DNA from: Litoribrevibacter euphylliae
Lineage (GTDB): Bacteria; Pseudomonadota; Gammaproteobacteria; Pseudomonadales; Litoribrevibacteraceae
Direction of reading: 5' to 3'
Length of the DNA: 64,000 bases
Assembly: GCF_042646085.1 (NCBI RefSeq)
Contig: NZ_JBHRSZ010000004.1
Span: 558,001 to 622,000, forward strand
Shown here: positions 35,385 to 43,573 of the stretch, in pieces
Layout: each line of letters starts with the position of its first letter
Numbering within the stretch: the first letter of the stretch is position 1
Position numbers and translations under genes: made by a program
The notes under the pieces: generated by a model
What the model was told of the DNA's origin: nothing
Databases searched by the model: none
What the model saw: the letters and a program-made list of their open reading frames with translations, nothing else

Positions 35385-35549
35385 ATGGGTGCATCAATTA
35401 CAACGTGGGAAAACGTCTCCGCTTACTTCACCTTTGCAGACAACCCAGCGGCGCTCGTGCTGTTTGCCCTTGGCACAGCAGGCATAGTAGTGGGCTTGAT
35501 TAGCTACATTGTTAAGCACGAGAATGAGGCATTTAAAAAGCATAAGTAA
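35385..35549 (+). CDS. 54-residue single-span membrane protein after amt
   Basis: A short gene with an excellent AAGGAG site and an ATG two bases beyond the amt stop, so translation is probably coupled. The product starts MGASITTWENVSAYFTFA, then has one TM helix (ALVLFALGTAGIVVGLISYI) and a basic cytoplasmic tail (HENEAFKKHK). A strong terminator follows 27 bp later, so it is the true end of the eutBC-amt unit. I do not know a named family. A subunit or regulator of the ammonium channel is a reasonable inference from position. Confidence 0.8.
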   Translation: MGASITTWENVSAYFTFADNPAALVLFALGTAGIVVGLISYIVKHENEAFKKHK

Positions 35550-35576
35550 GTTGAGTGCTTTTGGATGTTGAAATGA

Positions 35577-35600
35577 CGGCGCCTTCGGGCGCCGTTTTTT
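35577..35600 (+). terminator. Intrinsic terminator of the eut-amt operon
   Basis: CGGCGCC-TTCG-GGCGCCG followed by TTTTTT: a GC-rich 7-bp stem, stable UUCG tetraloop and U-tract, a textbook rho-independent terminator. Confidence 0.93.
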
Positions 35601-35677
35601 GTGGTATTCATAACTCGTTATTGAAGGTAATTGACTATCTAAGTGATTTGGGTTGGAATTGATTGATTTAAAACTAA

Positions 35678-35698
35678 CCAACCTTTTGGGATGGTTGG
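35678..35698. repeat. Small hairpin upstream of unknown gene
   Basis: CCAACC and GGTTGG form a 6-bp stem around nine bases, 50 bp before the gene at 35750. It may be a leader hairpin; no function is evident. Confidence 0.35.
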
Positions 35699-35749
35699 GC
35701 TTATGAAACTTTTTCCGTTGATTAATCGTTAAATTCAAAGGAGATATAT

Positions 35750-36469
35750 GTGCCTGAACTGAATTCAAGTTTTCTTAAAGAGATTGTATCTGTTCTGAAC
35801 AGTACTCGATTCTCGGAAGGGGATTTTAATCTGGGGGGAGATGATTATAGAGAACTGCTTAGAATACAGTTTAAATATGATAGCCGGTACTTATTTATTC
35901 TTAAAGAAGAAGAGGTTACAGAAGAAGTAACGACAGGGAAGAGCTATGGTTTAACAACCTCAAGTTACTCTAAAACTGTAACGAAGCTATTTACATACGA
36001 ATCTCCAGGAGAGTATAAAGCTGAAGATAAACAAGGGATTTCTAGCTTCACGGAAGTACCTGAACGGATCACTTCATGGTGCCACAATATTCATAGAGAA
36101 TTAAGCAATGAAATGTTGATAGACCTGGATATTGATAAAGCGAAGGAAGATTTCAAGGAAAGTATATCGCTAGATCCAGATGAGCCGGATTCAACGTTTT
36201 CGAAGGAGGAAGTTGAAGTACTTACTTCCAAGCTAGAAACATTATACTCCAAGGTTAGCGAGTTGAGTGAAAAGTATCACATTTCAGAATCGGAACTAAG
36301 TAGGTTAAAAGGCGAGCTGGATGCGATTAAAGAAAATGCAAAGGTCTATAAAAAGGGAATTTGGGCAAAAATGACCGAAAACAAGATAACGAACTTCGTT
36401 TTTGAATTTCTTAAGTCAAAAGAAGGTAGAGGGTTAATTGTAGAGACCATTAAAAAACTTGGTAGTTGA
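35750..36469 (+). CDS. Unknown coiled-coil protein
   Basis: A 239-residue protein that I do not recognise. GTG start with AGGAGA upstream. The first half is beta-rich with many Thr/Ser/Tyr (SYGLTTSSYSKTVTKLFTYE) and a WCHNIHRELSNEM helix. The second half (about 145-200) is a predicted coiled coil (SKLETLYSKVSELSEKYH, SELSRLKGELDAIKENAK), ending in a basic tail. The DNA is clearly more AT-rich than the eut genes before it, which suggests transfer. It sits between the eut terminator and a RAYT transposase, separated from the latter by a 12-bp tandem repeat. Accessory roles such as phage defence are possible, but nothing shows this. Confidence 0.55.
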   Translation: MPELNSSFLKEIVSVLNSTRFSEGDFNLGGDDYRELLRIQFKYDSRYLFILKEEEVTEEVTTGKSYGLTTSSYSKTVTKLFTYESPGEYKAEDKQGISSFTEVPERITSWCHNIHRELSNEMLIDLDIDKAKEDFKESISLDPDEPDSTFSKEEVEVLTSKLETLYSKVSELSEKYHISESELSRLKGELDAIKENAKVYKKGIWAKMTENKITNFVFEFLKSKEGRGLIVETIKKLGS

Positions 36470-36471
36470 AA

Positions 36472-36496
36472 GGGAAAACCTCGGGGAAAACCTCGG
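36472..36496. repeat. 12-bp tandem duplication left of the RAYT gene
   Basis: GGGAAAACCTCG occurs twice in direct succession. Its core AAAACCTCGG recurs in inverted form (CTGAGGTTTT) on the other side of the transposase gene at 37591-37600, so these may be the recognition ends of the element. Confidence 0.6.
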
Positions 36497-36582
36497 ACAT
36501 CCAACGTAAGAAGATTGGCCGATAGTCTTTTGAACTGTGTTTATATACAGTTTTCATGTCTTCACTATCCAAGGCCAATCTC

Positions 36583-37554
36583 ATGCCTAAGCCACGCAAA
36601 GCCCAAATATCGCTAGATGCCACGCCTTACTATCACTGTGTTTCACGCTGTGTTCGACGAGCCTTTCTTTGTGGCCTGGATGATTTAACAGGCAAGAGTT
36701 ACGAGCATCGCCGAGGCTGGTTAGAGAACAAGTTACTCTCACTTCCAGCCATCTTTGCCATTGATATTGCGGCCTACGCTATCATGTCTAATCATTATCA
36801 CGTGGTGTTGTATGTGGATGCAGAGCAGGCTAAGAACTGGACGGATTATGAGGTGGCAGAGCGGTGGCATAAGTTGTTTCGTGGCTCGCTTATTTCTATG
36901 AAGTTTTTAAAGCATCAGGAATTAACTGAGGGCGAAAAGATCACGCTGGATCTCCAAATCACTAAGTGGCGTGAACGCTTGCAAGATATCAGTTGGTTCA
37001 TGCGGGTGTTGAACGAAGCCATTGCCAGAGAAGCGAATAGGGAAGATCAATGCAGTGGTCGATTCTGGGAAGGTCGCTTCAAATCTCAAGCATTACTCGA
37101 TGAAAAAGCACTCTTGGCTTGCATGGCGTATGTGGATCTCAACCCTGTGCGAGCCAAGATGGCTAGAACGCCGGAGCATTCCGATCATACTTCTGTTAAG
37201 AAGCGCTACCAAACAGCAATTCAAACCCAAGAACCAAACCCGTCTAAAAATCAGGTGAAAGAATTGCTGCCGTTTACGGGCTATCCAAATAACGAGCAAA
37301 AGAAAGGTTTACCCGTTCCATTAACCGATTACCTTGCGCTTGTGGATTGGACAGGGCGCGTTGTACGAGACGATAAACGCGGGGCTTTATCAAACACACT
37401 GCCACCAATACTCGATCGACTCAGTCTTGATCAGCAAGAATGGCTTAGACTCTCTCAAAGCTTTGAAAAATCATACAAAACCTTTGCTGGCGACTCTGAC
37501 AAGATAAAGTTGGTTAGTCAGCTGCTTGGATATCAACGCGTTAGAACGACCTGA
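36583..37554 (+). CDS. REP-associated tyrosine transposase (Y1/HUH family)
   Basis: Single-strand DNA transposase of the IS200-like/RAYT group, 323 residues. The start at MPKPRKAQISLDATPYYHC is the family's usual one; an ATG nine codons upstream lacks a ribosome site. The HUH motif is in AAYAIMSNHYHVVLYV near residue 75. The catalytic Tyr probably lies in the helix after position 140 (WFMRVLNEAIAREANRE region has none, so it may be elsewhere). SGRFWEGRFKSQALLDEKAL and YVDLNPVRAKMA are conserved family blocks. The reading frame is intact. RAYTs are usually domesticated and linked to REP palindromes; small inverted repeats flank this one. Confidence 0.88.
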   Translation: MPKPRKAQISLDATPYYHCVSRCVRRAFLCGLDDLTGKSYEHRRGWLENKLLSLPAIFAIDIAAYAIMSNHYHVVLYVDAEQAKNWTDYEVAERWHKLFRGSLISMKFLKHQELTEGEKITLDLQITKWRERLQDISWFMRVLNEAIAREANREDQCSGRFWEGRFKSQALLDEKALLACMAYVDLNPVRAKMARTPEHSDHTSVKKRYQTAIQTQEPNPSKNQVKELLPFTGYPNNEQKKGLPVPLTDYLALVDWTGRVVRDDKRGALSNTLPPILDRLSLDQQEWLRLSQSFEKSYKTFAGDSDKIKLVSQLLGYQRVRTT

Positions 37555-37579
37555 TTTAATATACTCAAAAACTCATGTA

Positions 37580-37595
37580 CTCGGTGGTGACTGAG
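37580..37595. repeat. REP-like hairpin right of the RAYT gene
   Basis: CTCGGT-GGTG-ACTGAG can pair over six bases (one wobble) and is followed by GTTTTG. With the inverted AAAACCTCGG copies on the left flank it may mark the end of the element. Confidence 0.4.
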
Positions 37596-37720
37596 GTTTT
37601 GTTGTGTCTGTGATCTGTGTTTTGACGAGAATTTCTGGTTATTAGCAGTTGGCATTGATATTTGTTGCAAAGGTCTGTGAGTTCTTGAATGATGGCCGGG
37701 GTATTTTCTTAAAGTGGCTG

Positions 37721-37770
37721 TCTCAATTCAGTCAGTCTCAATTCAGTCATTGTCTTAATTCAGTCATTCA
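37721..37770. repeat. 15-bp imperfect tandem repeat
   Basis: TCTCAATTCAGTCAG, TCTCAATTCAGTCAT and TCTTAATTCAGTCAT follow each other, with a further TTCAGTC. The repeat is in non-coding DNA between the RAYT gene and the following minus-strand genes. Confidence 0.7.
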
Positions 37771-37800
37771 GTCGCTGTCTTATTCCAAAGAGAGATTTGT

Positions 37801-38148
37801 TCAAACAATAACGTATAGCTTTGTCCCAATGAGAAGCACCAAACCAAGTTGAACAACCAAGAAACCGCTATTTAATATGAACTTATATCGGGAGTAGATT
37901 GGGGAGAATTCTTTAAGAATTATTGCCGTGAGTACGACTGAGTAAACCAAGGCAGTAGCTTCGTGAATTAACACATCCAGTATATGAGAGCCCATCAGAG
38001 GTTGATTTGGGTAGCTGACTTCAGAAAGGGCCTCAAAAAAGAATCGGGCATTCATGCTAACTAATAATAGAATGCCTAAGAGAATATTGAGGATGTAAAT
38101 TAGTGTGTTGGTGATTCTGATCGTAGGGGGATGATTACTCACAAACAA
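37801..38148 (-). CDS. Small three-helix membrane protein, unknown
   Basis: A 115-residue hydrophobic protein with about three TM helices (TLIYILNILLGILLLVSMNA, ATALVYSVVLTAIIL, FLVVQLGLVLLIGTKLYVIV). I do not recognise a family. It begins inside the last ten bases of the exported protein gene upstream, so the two are probably translated together. No motif points to a function. Confidence 0.55.
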   Translation of the reverse strand: MFVSNHPPTIRITNTLIYILNILLGILLLVSMNARFFFEALSEVSYPNQPLMGSHILDVLIHEATALVYSVVLTAIILKEFSPIYSRYKFILNSGFLVVQLGLVLLIGTKLYVIV

Positions 38149-38684
38149 CCAACCACCATTTCATCCATCGCTCTTTCCGCTCCACCGGGGTGAGTCAATT
38201 CAATCTTGCATGCCTCACTGCGTTTTCCGGATTTCACCGCATAAATATTTAGGGTTAATGACACAGGTTCTTGGTCGGCTTGTCGGCCATCGTCCCAATG
38301 AAAATCAAAGGATTGGTAGCCATTCCAGGCACTGCGAGGGATCAGTGGTTTGGTGTGTTCGCTCAGGCTTAAGCCTTGAATGTTGGTACTGACGATTTCA
38401 AATTGAAAGCCTGCCTCATTGTCTTCCATGTCAGAAAATTCAAAGGCAGGGTCTGAGGGATTTATATAGATGGTAACGAACCCTATGCTAGCGCATGAGC
38501 TTGTGCCCGAGTGACCTCGGGTAATTCTGTACTTCAGGTCTGTAAGCGAGCTGGGTGTTGTGGTTGATTCAATGCCTGCTGGCGTGGGTTCCGGGGCGTA
38601 TTTTACGGGTAAGAATCGACAGGCGTAGGATGAGACGGAGAATAGGGTAATGAATAAAAGTAGGAACAGTCGCATAACTTCCAT
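38139..38684 (-). CDS. Exported protein of unknown function
   Basis: A 181-residue protein with a signal peptide (MRLFLLLFITLFSVSSYA, cleaved before CRF). The Cys directly after the signal could make it a lipoprotein, although the lipobox (SSYAC) is imperfect. The start may be ATG 38684 or the ATG three codons on (38675), just after GGAAG. The mature part has about five Cys and beta-type segments ending GGAERAMDEMVVGCL. It overlaps the small membrane protein gene by ten bases. Function unknown. Confidence 0.55.
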   Translation of the reverse strand: MEVMRLFLLLFITLFSVSSYACRFLPVKYAPEPTPAGIESTTTPSSLTDLKYRITRGHSGTSSCASIGFVTIYINPSDPAFEFSDMEDNEAGFQFEIVSTNIQGLSLSEHTKPLIPRSAWNGYQSFDFHWDDGRQADQEPVSLTLNIYAVKSGKRSEACKIELTHPGGAERAMDEMVVGCL

Positions 38685-38808
38685 GTTCTTTGAGTGTCTG
38701 GGTCAGTGAGGTTGGCTAAATCGTTGTTTCTTTTCGGTCGTTTAGCGTTAATACCTGATTTTCTATTAACTTGCCACAGAGATGTTACCTTCATCAATGG
38801 GTATTTGA

Positions 38809-39948
38809 TTAGGTTACAGCTATTGCGTAGTCATCTTGATTTTGCATTTCTGTTTGAAGCTCATAAACAGAAGTGAAGTATTCTGTAATTAGCCTGTTAG
38901 CCCAGGGCTTTGCTGTCATGCCTTCAAAATACGCACAGTGGCTGCCTCGATCGGTTAGCACTAGGATGACGTTGTCCATTGCTTCAATACGATGTTGATG
39001 TTCATAGACATTGTCGATGTGACAGACTGGGTCATCTTTTGAATTCAGAATAAGCGTAGGAACTTTGATTGAATCAAAGACTTCAGAGGGATTAGATTTG
39101 AGCATATAGTCTTCGGTGCTTTCGTTACCCGCGACTTCATACAAGTGTTGATGGAATTCGTGCAGATCCTGAGTGTTGGTTAATGCGTCATAAGAGTCTA
39201 AATGCTGAAGCACAGCTTTGTTTGGTGTGATGAACAGTTTATGAAGTTTTTTTGCCATCATTTTGCTGTAAAAAGGTACTGCGCGGGTAAAGGCATTACG
39301 CATGTCATAGGCCGGGCAGTAGGCTACAGCGGCTTTAATTGGGGTGTTATTTCCTACTTTTCCTAAGTAATGTGCAAGCACACCTGAACCGGCTGAAATA
39401 CCTGTGGCGTATAAGTCTGACTGAGGGAAGCACGCTTGAATATGTTCTATTTGAGCGGCGAAATCATCGGTATTACCCATGGTATTGAAGTTGGCAGTTT
39501 TCAGGCTTAACTCGCCATGACCACGGCGAACGCACAGTGCTACGCGCCAACCCAGATTCTCTCGCACATAGCGTACAAAACCACGCATACTTTGTGGGTT
39601 GCCCGAAATCGTATGCAACACCAACATGGTGGGTGTGTTTTCCGGTAAATCTAACCCCAGCCAATCAACGGACACCTGACCACCATCTGTCATGGTTAAG
39701 ACATCATGTCGGTCATATTCCAACGGTTTGGCAAAGCCTTTTATGAAACCAAGCACTATTAGCTGCAAGTGCGTATTGAACAGCCATGGAGTCGCAAAAT
39801 AACGATGATTTAAGGCTTTAGTGGCTTTAACAATAGCGTCGTTAAATGGCGTGGCTTGATAAATTAAAGATGGCTTCTTTGCTGCAGTTGCAAAGTAGTA
39901 AATTGCTGCCAGTAAAACGATTCCCAAACTTACCAGAAGTAGTGTCAT
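38809..39948 (-). CDS. YheT-family alpha/beta hydrolase
   Basis: Predicted esterase/lipase of the YheT/ABHD1-3 group, 379 residues from ATG 39948 (AAAGAG upstream); an in-frame GTG ten codons earlier is less likely. An N-terminal TM helix (TLLLVSLGIVLLAAIYYFAT) anchors it. Family features: LVLHTISGNPQSMRGFVRYV, nucleophile ATGISAGSGVLAHYLG, acid LNSKDDPVC and His in DRGSHCAYFEG. The substrate is unknown, but ABHD-type relatives act on lipids. It is not obviously coupled to its neighbours. Confidence 0.85.
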   Translation of the reverse strand: MTLLLVSLGIVLLAAIYYFATAAKKPSLIYQATPFNDAIVKATKALNHRYFATPWLFNTHLQLIVLGFIKGFAKPLEYDRHDVLTMTDGGQVSVDWLGLDLPENTPTMLVLHTISGNPQSMRGFVRYVRENLGWRVALCVRRGHGELSLKTANFNTMGNTDDFAAQIEHIQACFPQSDLYATGISAGSGVLAHYLGKVGNNTPIKAAVAYCPAYDMRNAFTRAVPFYSKMMAKKLHKLFITPNKAVLQHLDSYDALTNTQDLHEFHQHLYEVAGNESTEDYMLKSNPSEVFDSIKVPTLILNSKDDPVCHIDNVYEHQHRIEAMDNVILVLTDRGSHCAYFEGMTAKPWANRLITEYFTSVYELQTEMQNQDDYAIAVT

Positions 39949-40127
39949 AAAAGAGCTCTTTGCAGAAAGAAAGGCCACATTCTAGAAGAGAGGGTATACA
40001 GTGTAAAGATGGGTTGGGTTAAATGGTCAGTTTTCAACCTTAAACACTCAGCTTTCTTCAAAAAAACAGCCACCAATGAGTATGAACCTGTCATTGATGT
40101 CTGTCCTTTGCAACTTGTCCTTCGTAT

Positions 40128-40775
40128 TTAAACAGCGGCTTTGCCAATGGCTTCAACGCTTTGTGGAGCCGTTGGCACCCAATGATCTGAGTTGCGCATA
40201 CGTTCAAAATACGCATTTAGGTGAGGGAAGTCTGTCCAATCAAAGGGTACGTTTTCTTTAAAGAACTCAACGTGAATCATGGCGTAATCGGCTAGAGTGA
40301 TCGTTTCTCCTACCATGAAGGTTCTATTCTCCAAGTGTGTATTTAAAATCGGAGCAAACCGTGTCAGTTGTTCTTTGGTCCAGTTAATAACACCTTCATT
40401 GCCTGGTGCACCCAAAAAGCCAGGTTTAGCAACGGATTCGAATGCCAGGGTACCAAACGCCTGGTTGAAGTGTGCCAGTTCCCAGCACAACCAACGAACA
40501 ACATCCGCCCGCTTTTTCAAATCGGTGGGGAACAATTGGTCATCCCCGGCTTTATCCGCCAAATACTGGATTATTGCATTGGATTCCCAAAGCTTGAGAT
40601 CTCCGTCGACTAACGCGGGCACCATCGCATTGGGGTTGATCGCCTTATACTCTGGGGTTTGGTTATCTCCCTCAAACAGATCCAAATATTCTACTTCGAC
40701 ATCAAGCCCTAAGTGGTTAATTACGGATAGTACTTTCCTTGAATTGGGTGAACCTACGATGGCATAGAGTTTCAT
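40128..40775 (-). CDS. Glutathione S-transferase
   Basis: Cytosolic GST, 215 residues. The thioredoxin-like N-domain (MKLYAIVGSPNSRKVLSVIN) has a Ser-containing active-site start, cis-Pro in NPNAMVPALVD and the glutathione-binding LWESNAIIQYLAD. The C-domain has ETITLADYAMIHVE (the GST N-capping motif). It is divergent from an HxlR regulator with a GAAAGTA/TACTTTC dyad between, which suggests that electrophile or redox stress controls it. Confidence 0.92.
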   Translation of the reverse strand: MKLYAIVGSPNSRKVLSVINHLGLDVEVEYLDLFEGDNQTPEYKAINPNAMVPALVDGDLKLWESNAIIQYLADKAGDDQLFPTDLKKRADVVRWLCWELAHFNQAFGTLAFESVAKPGFLGAPGNEGVINWTKEQLTRFAPILNTHLENRTFMVGETITLADYAMIHVEFFKENVPFDWTDFPHLNAYFERMRNSDHWVPTAPQSVEAIGKAAV

Positions 40776-40807
40776 TTTTGTGTCCCTTTATAGTTTACTT
40801 GTTTTTT

Positions 40808-40839
40808 GAAAGTATTTTTACCTTAGGAATATTACTTTC
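40808..40839. promoter_or_regulatory. Dyad between GST and hxlR-type gene
   Basis: GAAAGTA (40808-40814) and TACTTTC (40833-40839) are perfect inverted arms 18 bp apart in the divergent promoter region; TAGTTTACTT at 40791-40800 matches ten bases of the operator near 44655 in the other hxlR region. A likely HxlR-family binding site. Confidence 0.6.
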
Positions 40840-40883
40840 TTTTTGCAAGTGTTTTGTGTTGGGTAATGCGTTAAAATATTTTG

Positions 40884-41294
40884 ATGGTAGATAAGAAGAC
40901 AAAATCATGGGCTGGCTGCCCTGTGCGCTTTGGCATGAGCCAGTTTGGCGACAAATGGAGCTTTCTGATAATTCGCGACTTGATGTTCAAAGGTCGAAAG
41001 TATTATCACGAGTTTATGGAAGCGGGCGAAGGCATCTCAACCAATGTGCTGGCCACTCGGCTGGCGGATTTGGAAGCCAATGGCATTATTAGTAAAGCCA
41101 AAGATCCAAAGAAGGGCTCACGCTATATTTATACTTTGACGCAAAAAGGTATTGAACTGATGCCGATGATGCTAGCCATGATGGATTGGGCGGAGAAGTA
41201 TGATGACGCCACTGAAGTTCCACGTGAGTTCATAGAGAAGCTACGTTCCGATCCGGCTAAACTGCAGCAAGAGTTGCTGGATAAACTGTCTTAA
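40884..41294 (+). CDS. HxlR-family transcriptional regulator
   Basis: Winged-helix regulator of 136 residues. Typical HxlR features: CPVRFGMSQFGDKWSFLII with a Cys near the N-terminus that can sense electrophiles, and ISTNVLATRLADLEANGIIS as the recognition region. ATG 40884 is used; a TTG lies one codon earlier and no strong ribosome site is seen, so the transcript may be nearly leaderless. It is divergent from the GST gene, its probable target. Confidence 0.87.
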   Translation: MVDKKTKSWAGCPVRFGMSQFGDKWSFLIIRDLMFKGRKYYHEFMEAGEGISTNVLATRLADLEANGIISKAKDPKKGSRYIYTLTQKGIELMPMMLAMMDWAEKYDDATEVPREFIEKLRSDPAKLQQELLDKLS

Positions 41295-41392
41295 CTTTAG
41301 CTAGTTTCATTCCTTTCGAATAATACTAAAGTGTCTGTCCTTCTTAAGTGTTTTCGGTGGTTAGTGGCTGTCATATAGAATGAAGGTTGTGC

Positions 41393-42373
41393 TTACATGT
41401 TGCTGTTTTCGTGATCCAAGGGTTCTCCGCAATGGGGGCAGGTAATACCTATCTTGGCCTTCATTTCCGCATAAACGGCTTCACGAATATGATCTGCGGC
41501 GCGAGATGAAATCCCTAATTGCTTTCTCAAGGCTTCGATATCTTCCTCTTCTTGTTCGCAAATCATGCCGTCTTCCAAGGCTTTTCTGAATTCTCGTTGC
41601 ATGCTGGAACGGCGGCGGTGGATTTGTTCATTGAGACCGCTAGCAATAATACCGGCAGGCAGAGCGGCCATACCGATTCCAATGACTGTTATCAAAGCAC
41701 CAAATATCTTACCTGCTATGGTAATTGGTGTGACATCACCATAGCCAACCGTTGTGAGAGTAGCGACTGCCCACCACATTGCAGAAGGTATCGAGCCGAA
41801 GGCGTCTGGTTGTACCGTATGCTCAGCCAACCAGGCACCGCTGGCTGCAAAGATAAGCATCAATATTAATATAAAAAAGCCTGCGAAAAAGGCACCGGCT
41901 TCTTCTTCAAATACCGCGAGTAACATGCTTAACGCTGGCGAATAGCGGGTGAGCTTCAGTAAACGTAGCATTCGGAAAGCACGAAGAATACGAAGGTCGA
42001 TAGGGATTAACAGGTAGAGTAGTGCAGGTAATATAGCTAATAGATCTATGATCGCGACCGGTGAGCGTACCCAAGATATCCGGGTTGGTGTGTTCGGGTT
42101 TTCGGGGGCTACCCATAAACGCAATAGAAACTCACAGATAAAAATACATAGTGAGGTGGTTTCAAAAAGATCAAAGGCGAATTTCCAGCTTTGATATATT
42201 GAATCCACGGTTTCAATGATGACTGCACTGACATTCAAAATGATCAATGTGATTAGGGTTATTTCAAGCAACTTAGGACCGAAGGCGTTTCGGTCCGGTC
42301 GCTCTAACCACCAATAGACTTTGGCTCTTAGGCTTTCATCAATGTGAGCGTTAGAAGATAGAGTGTTACTCAT
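41393..42373 (-). CDS. Voltage-gated potassium-type ion channel
   Basis: Six-TM cation channel of 326 residues. The S4 helix has regularly spaced Arg/Lys (LRILRAFRMLRLLKLTRYS). The selectivity filter TLTTVGYGDVTPIT shows K+ selectivity. After S6 there is a cytoplasmic tail with a short coiled coil and a C-terminal zinc-ribbon-like CPHCGEPLDHE, which has only one Cys pair. It begins inside the last eight bases of the LtrA gene (ATGAGTAA), so channel and LtrA are translationally coupled. Confidence 0.92.
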   Translation of the reverse strand: MSNTLSSNAHIDESLRAKVYWWLERPDRNAFGPKLLEITLITLIILNVSAVIIETVDSIYQSWKFAFDLFETTSLCIFICEFLLRLWVAPENPNTPTRISWVRSPVAIIDLLAILPALLYLLIPIDLRILRAFRMLRLLKLTRYSPALSMLLAVFEEEAGAFFAGFFILILMLIFAASGAWLAEHTVQPDAFGSIPSAMWWAVATLTTVGYGDVTPITIAGKIFGALITVIGIGMAALPAGIIASGLNEQIHRRRSSMQREFRKALEDGMICEQEEEDIEALRKQLGISSRAADHIREAVYAEMKAKIGITCPHCGEPLDHENSNM

Positions 42374-43556
42374 GGCGAAAGGTCAACCATGCACGCGTTA
42401 ATGGAAAAAGTATTTGCGAGAGTAATGCAAACCCCCAAATGAAGTTTGCTACGATGGCGGGCACGTGAGGAACAATAAAGAAACAGCCAATCGCCATTAC
42501 GATGCCAAAAAGTCGAACATCCCAGCGGCCAAAGTCCGAAGCAACGCGATGTTCAATAACGTTTTTTAGCACCCACAGCATGGCGATATAACCTGCCAGA
42601 CCAAAACATCCAATCGCAGCGTACTTAGTAGGATAGGGTTCCCAGAAACCAATCTTTACTTCAGCAGCGAGCGCTACGCCAACCATCACGCCACAAATCA
42701 TAAGAACCAAATGAGCCAGCCACCACTTGACCAAAGTACCAAGTTTGTCATCTTTGGGCTTTCCGTTACCTACAAAATCAAAGTAGATCCAGCACATGAT
42801 GAACATGGACACACCGCCAATGATGAAATTCACTAGCACGTCAGGGGAAACTTTATAAATGCCTTTTTCAGAAAGAGTGACAACCAACTTAAAGAAGCCT
42901 TCACCGAGCACGATTAACGTTAGCAGTGCGAAACGTTCCGCCATATGACCGAGGCGAGGGACAAATCGCTCGTATCGTATAATGGATAACTTGGGGATCA
43001 TGTACAGTGCCTGAGTAGCTACGATGGCTGCCCCGAAGACCCAATAACCATAAGGCTGTGGTATAAATGCTGTACTGGCAAAAATAATGGCAAATATCGA
43101 GAAAGTCCTGATTTGCTCATTACACAAAGAATGGGTCGAAGAGTTATTTCTTCGGGCTCTGAAATACAGCATCGCCAGCATGGCTCGGTTAGCTGCGAAT
43201 CCAAGAGCAAAGAAGGCCCAGCCCTTACCCCCGATGGATGGAATTGCGGCTGCCATAAACATCAAGGTACAAATCATGACGGACATGATGACTCTGTGCC
43301 AAACGTCTGTACTGACGTAAATGGAGTTAAAAATACTGAGCTCGCCCCATGCATACCACAAGGCTATAAAGACACCGCAAAACACCAGAAAACCGTCAAG
43401 GTTTAAGTGGTGAGATAAGTAGCTTCCAAGAAGGAAGATAGTGACCACATGAATCAGATCATAAAACAGCTCTACCCAATGGACGTGATCGTGGGCGTGA
43501 TCCAGATCCTGATGATGTTGTGGCTTTCTCCACATCGGGTGTTCTTGCAGTGCCAT
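42366..43556 (-). CDS. Low-temperature requirement A (LtrA) family membrane protein
   Basis: Multi-spanning membrane protein of 396 residues with about ten or eleven TM helices. The N-terminal HWVELFYDLIHVVTIFLLG is the family hallmark, and RFALLTLIVLGEGFFKLVV carries the conserved Gly-Glu. LtrA was named for cold growth in Listeria; its biochemical role is not settled. AGGAGAG precedes the ATG. It lies 17 bp after the peroxiredoxin gene and overlaps the channel gene, forming a three-gene operon. Confidence 0.87.
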   Translation of the reverse strand: MALQEHPMWRKPQHHQDLDHAHDHVHWVELFYDLIHVVTIFLLGSYLSHHLNLDGFLVFCGVFIALWYAWGELSIFNSIYVSTDVWHRVIMSVMICTLMFMAAAIPSIGGKGWAFFALGFAANRAMLAMLYFRARRNNSSTHSLCNEQIRTFSIFAIIFASTAFIPQPYGYWVFGAAIVATQALYMIPKLSIIRYERFVPRLGHMAERFALLTLIVLGEGFFKLVVTLSEKGIYKVSPDVLVNFIIGGVSMFIMCWIYFDFVGNGKPKDDKLGTLVKWWLAHLVLMICGVMVGVALAAEVKIGFWEPYPTKYAAIGCFGLAGYIAMLWVLKNVIEHRVASDFGRWDVRLFGIVMAIGCFFIVPHVPAIVANFIWGFALLSQILFPLTRAWLTFRHE

Positions 43557-43573
43557 GGAAATAACTCTCCTAA

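Noticed and set aside
36556..36582. Upstream ATG of the RAYT gene
   Set aside because: There is no ribosome site, and the family's normal N-terminus begins at the next ATG.
37721..37770. CRISPR-like repeats
   Set aside because: Short imperfect tandem units without spacers; simple slippage is enough.
40297..40767. A 156-codon frame opposite the GST gene
   Set aside because: It mirrors the codon pattern of the GST gene on the other strand and shows no domain; a typical antisense shadow.
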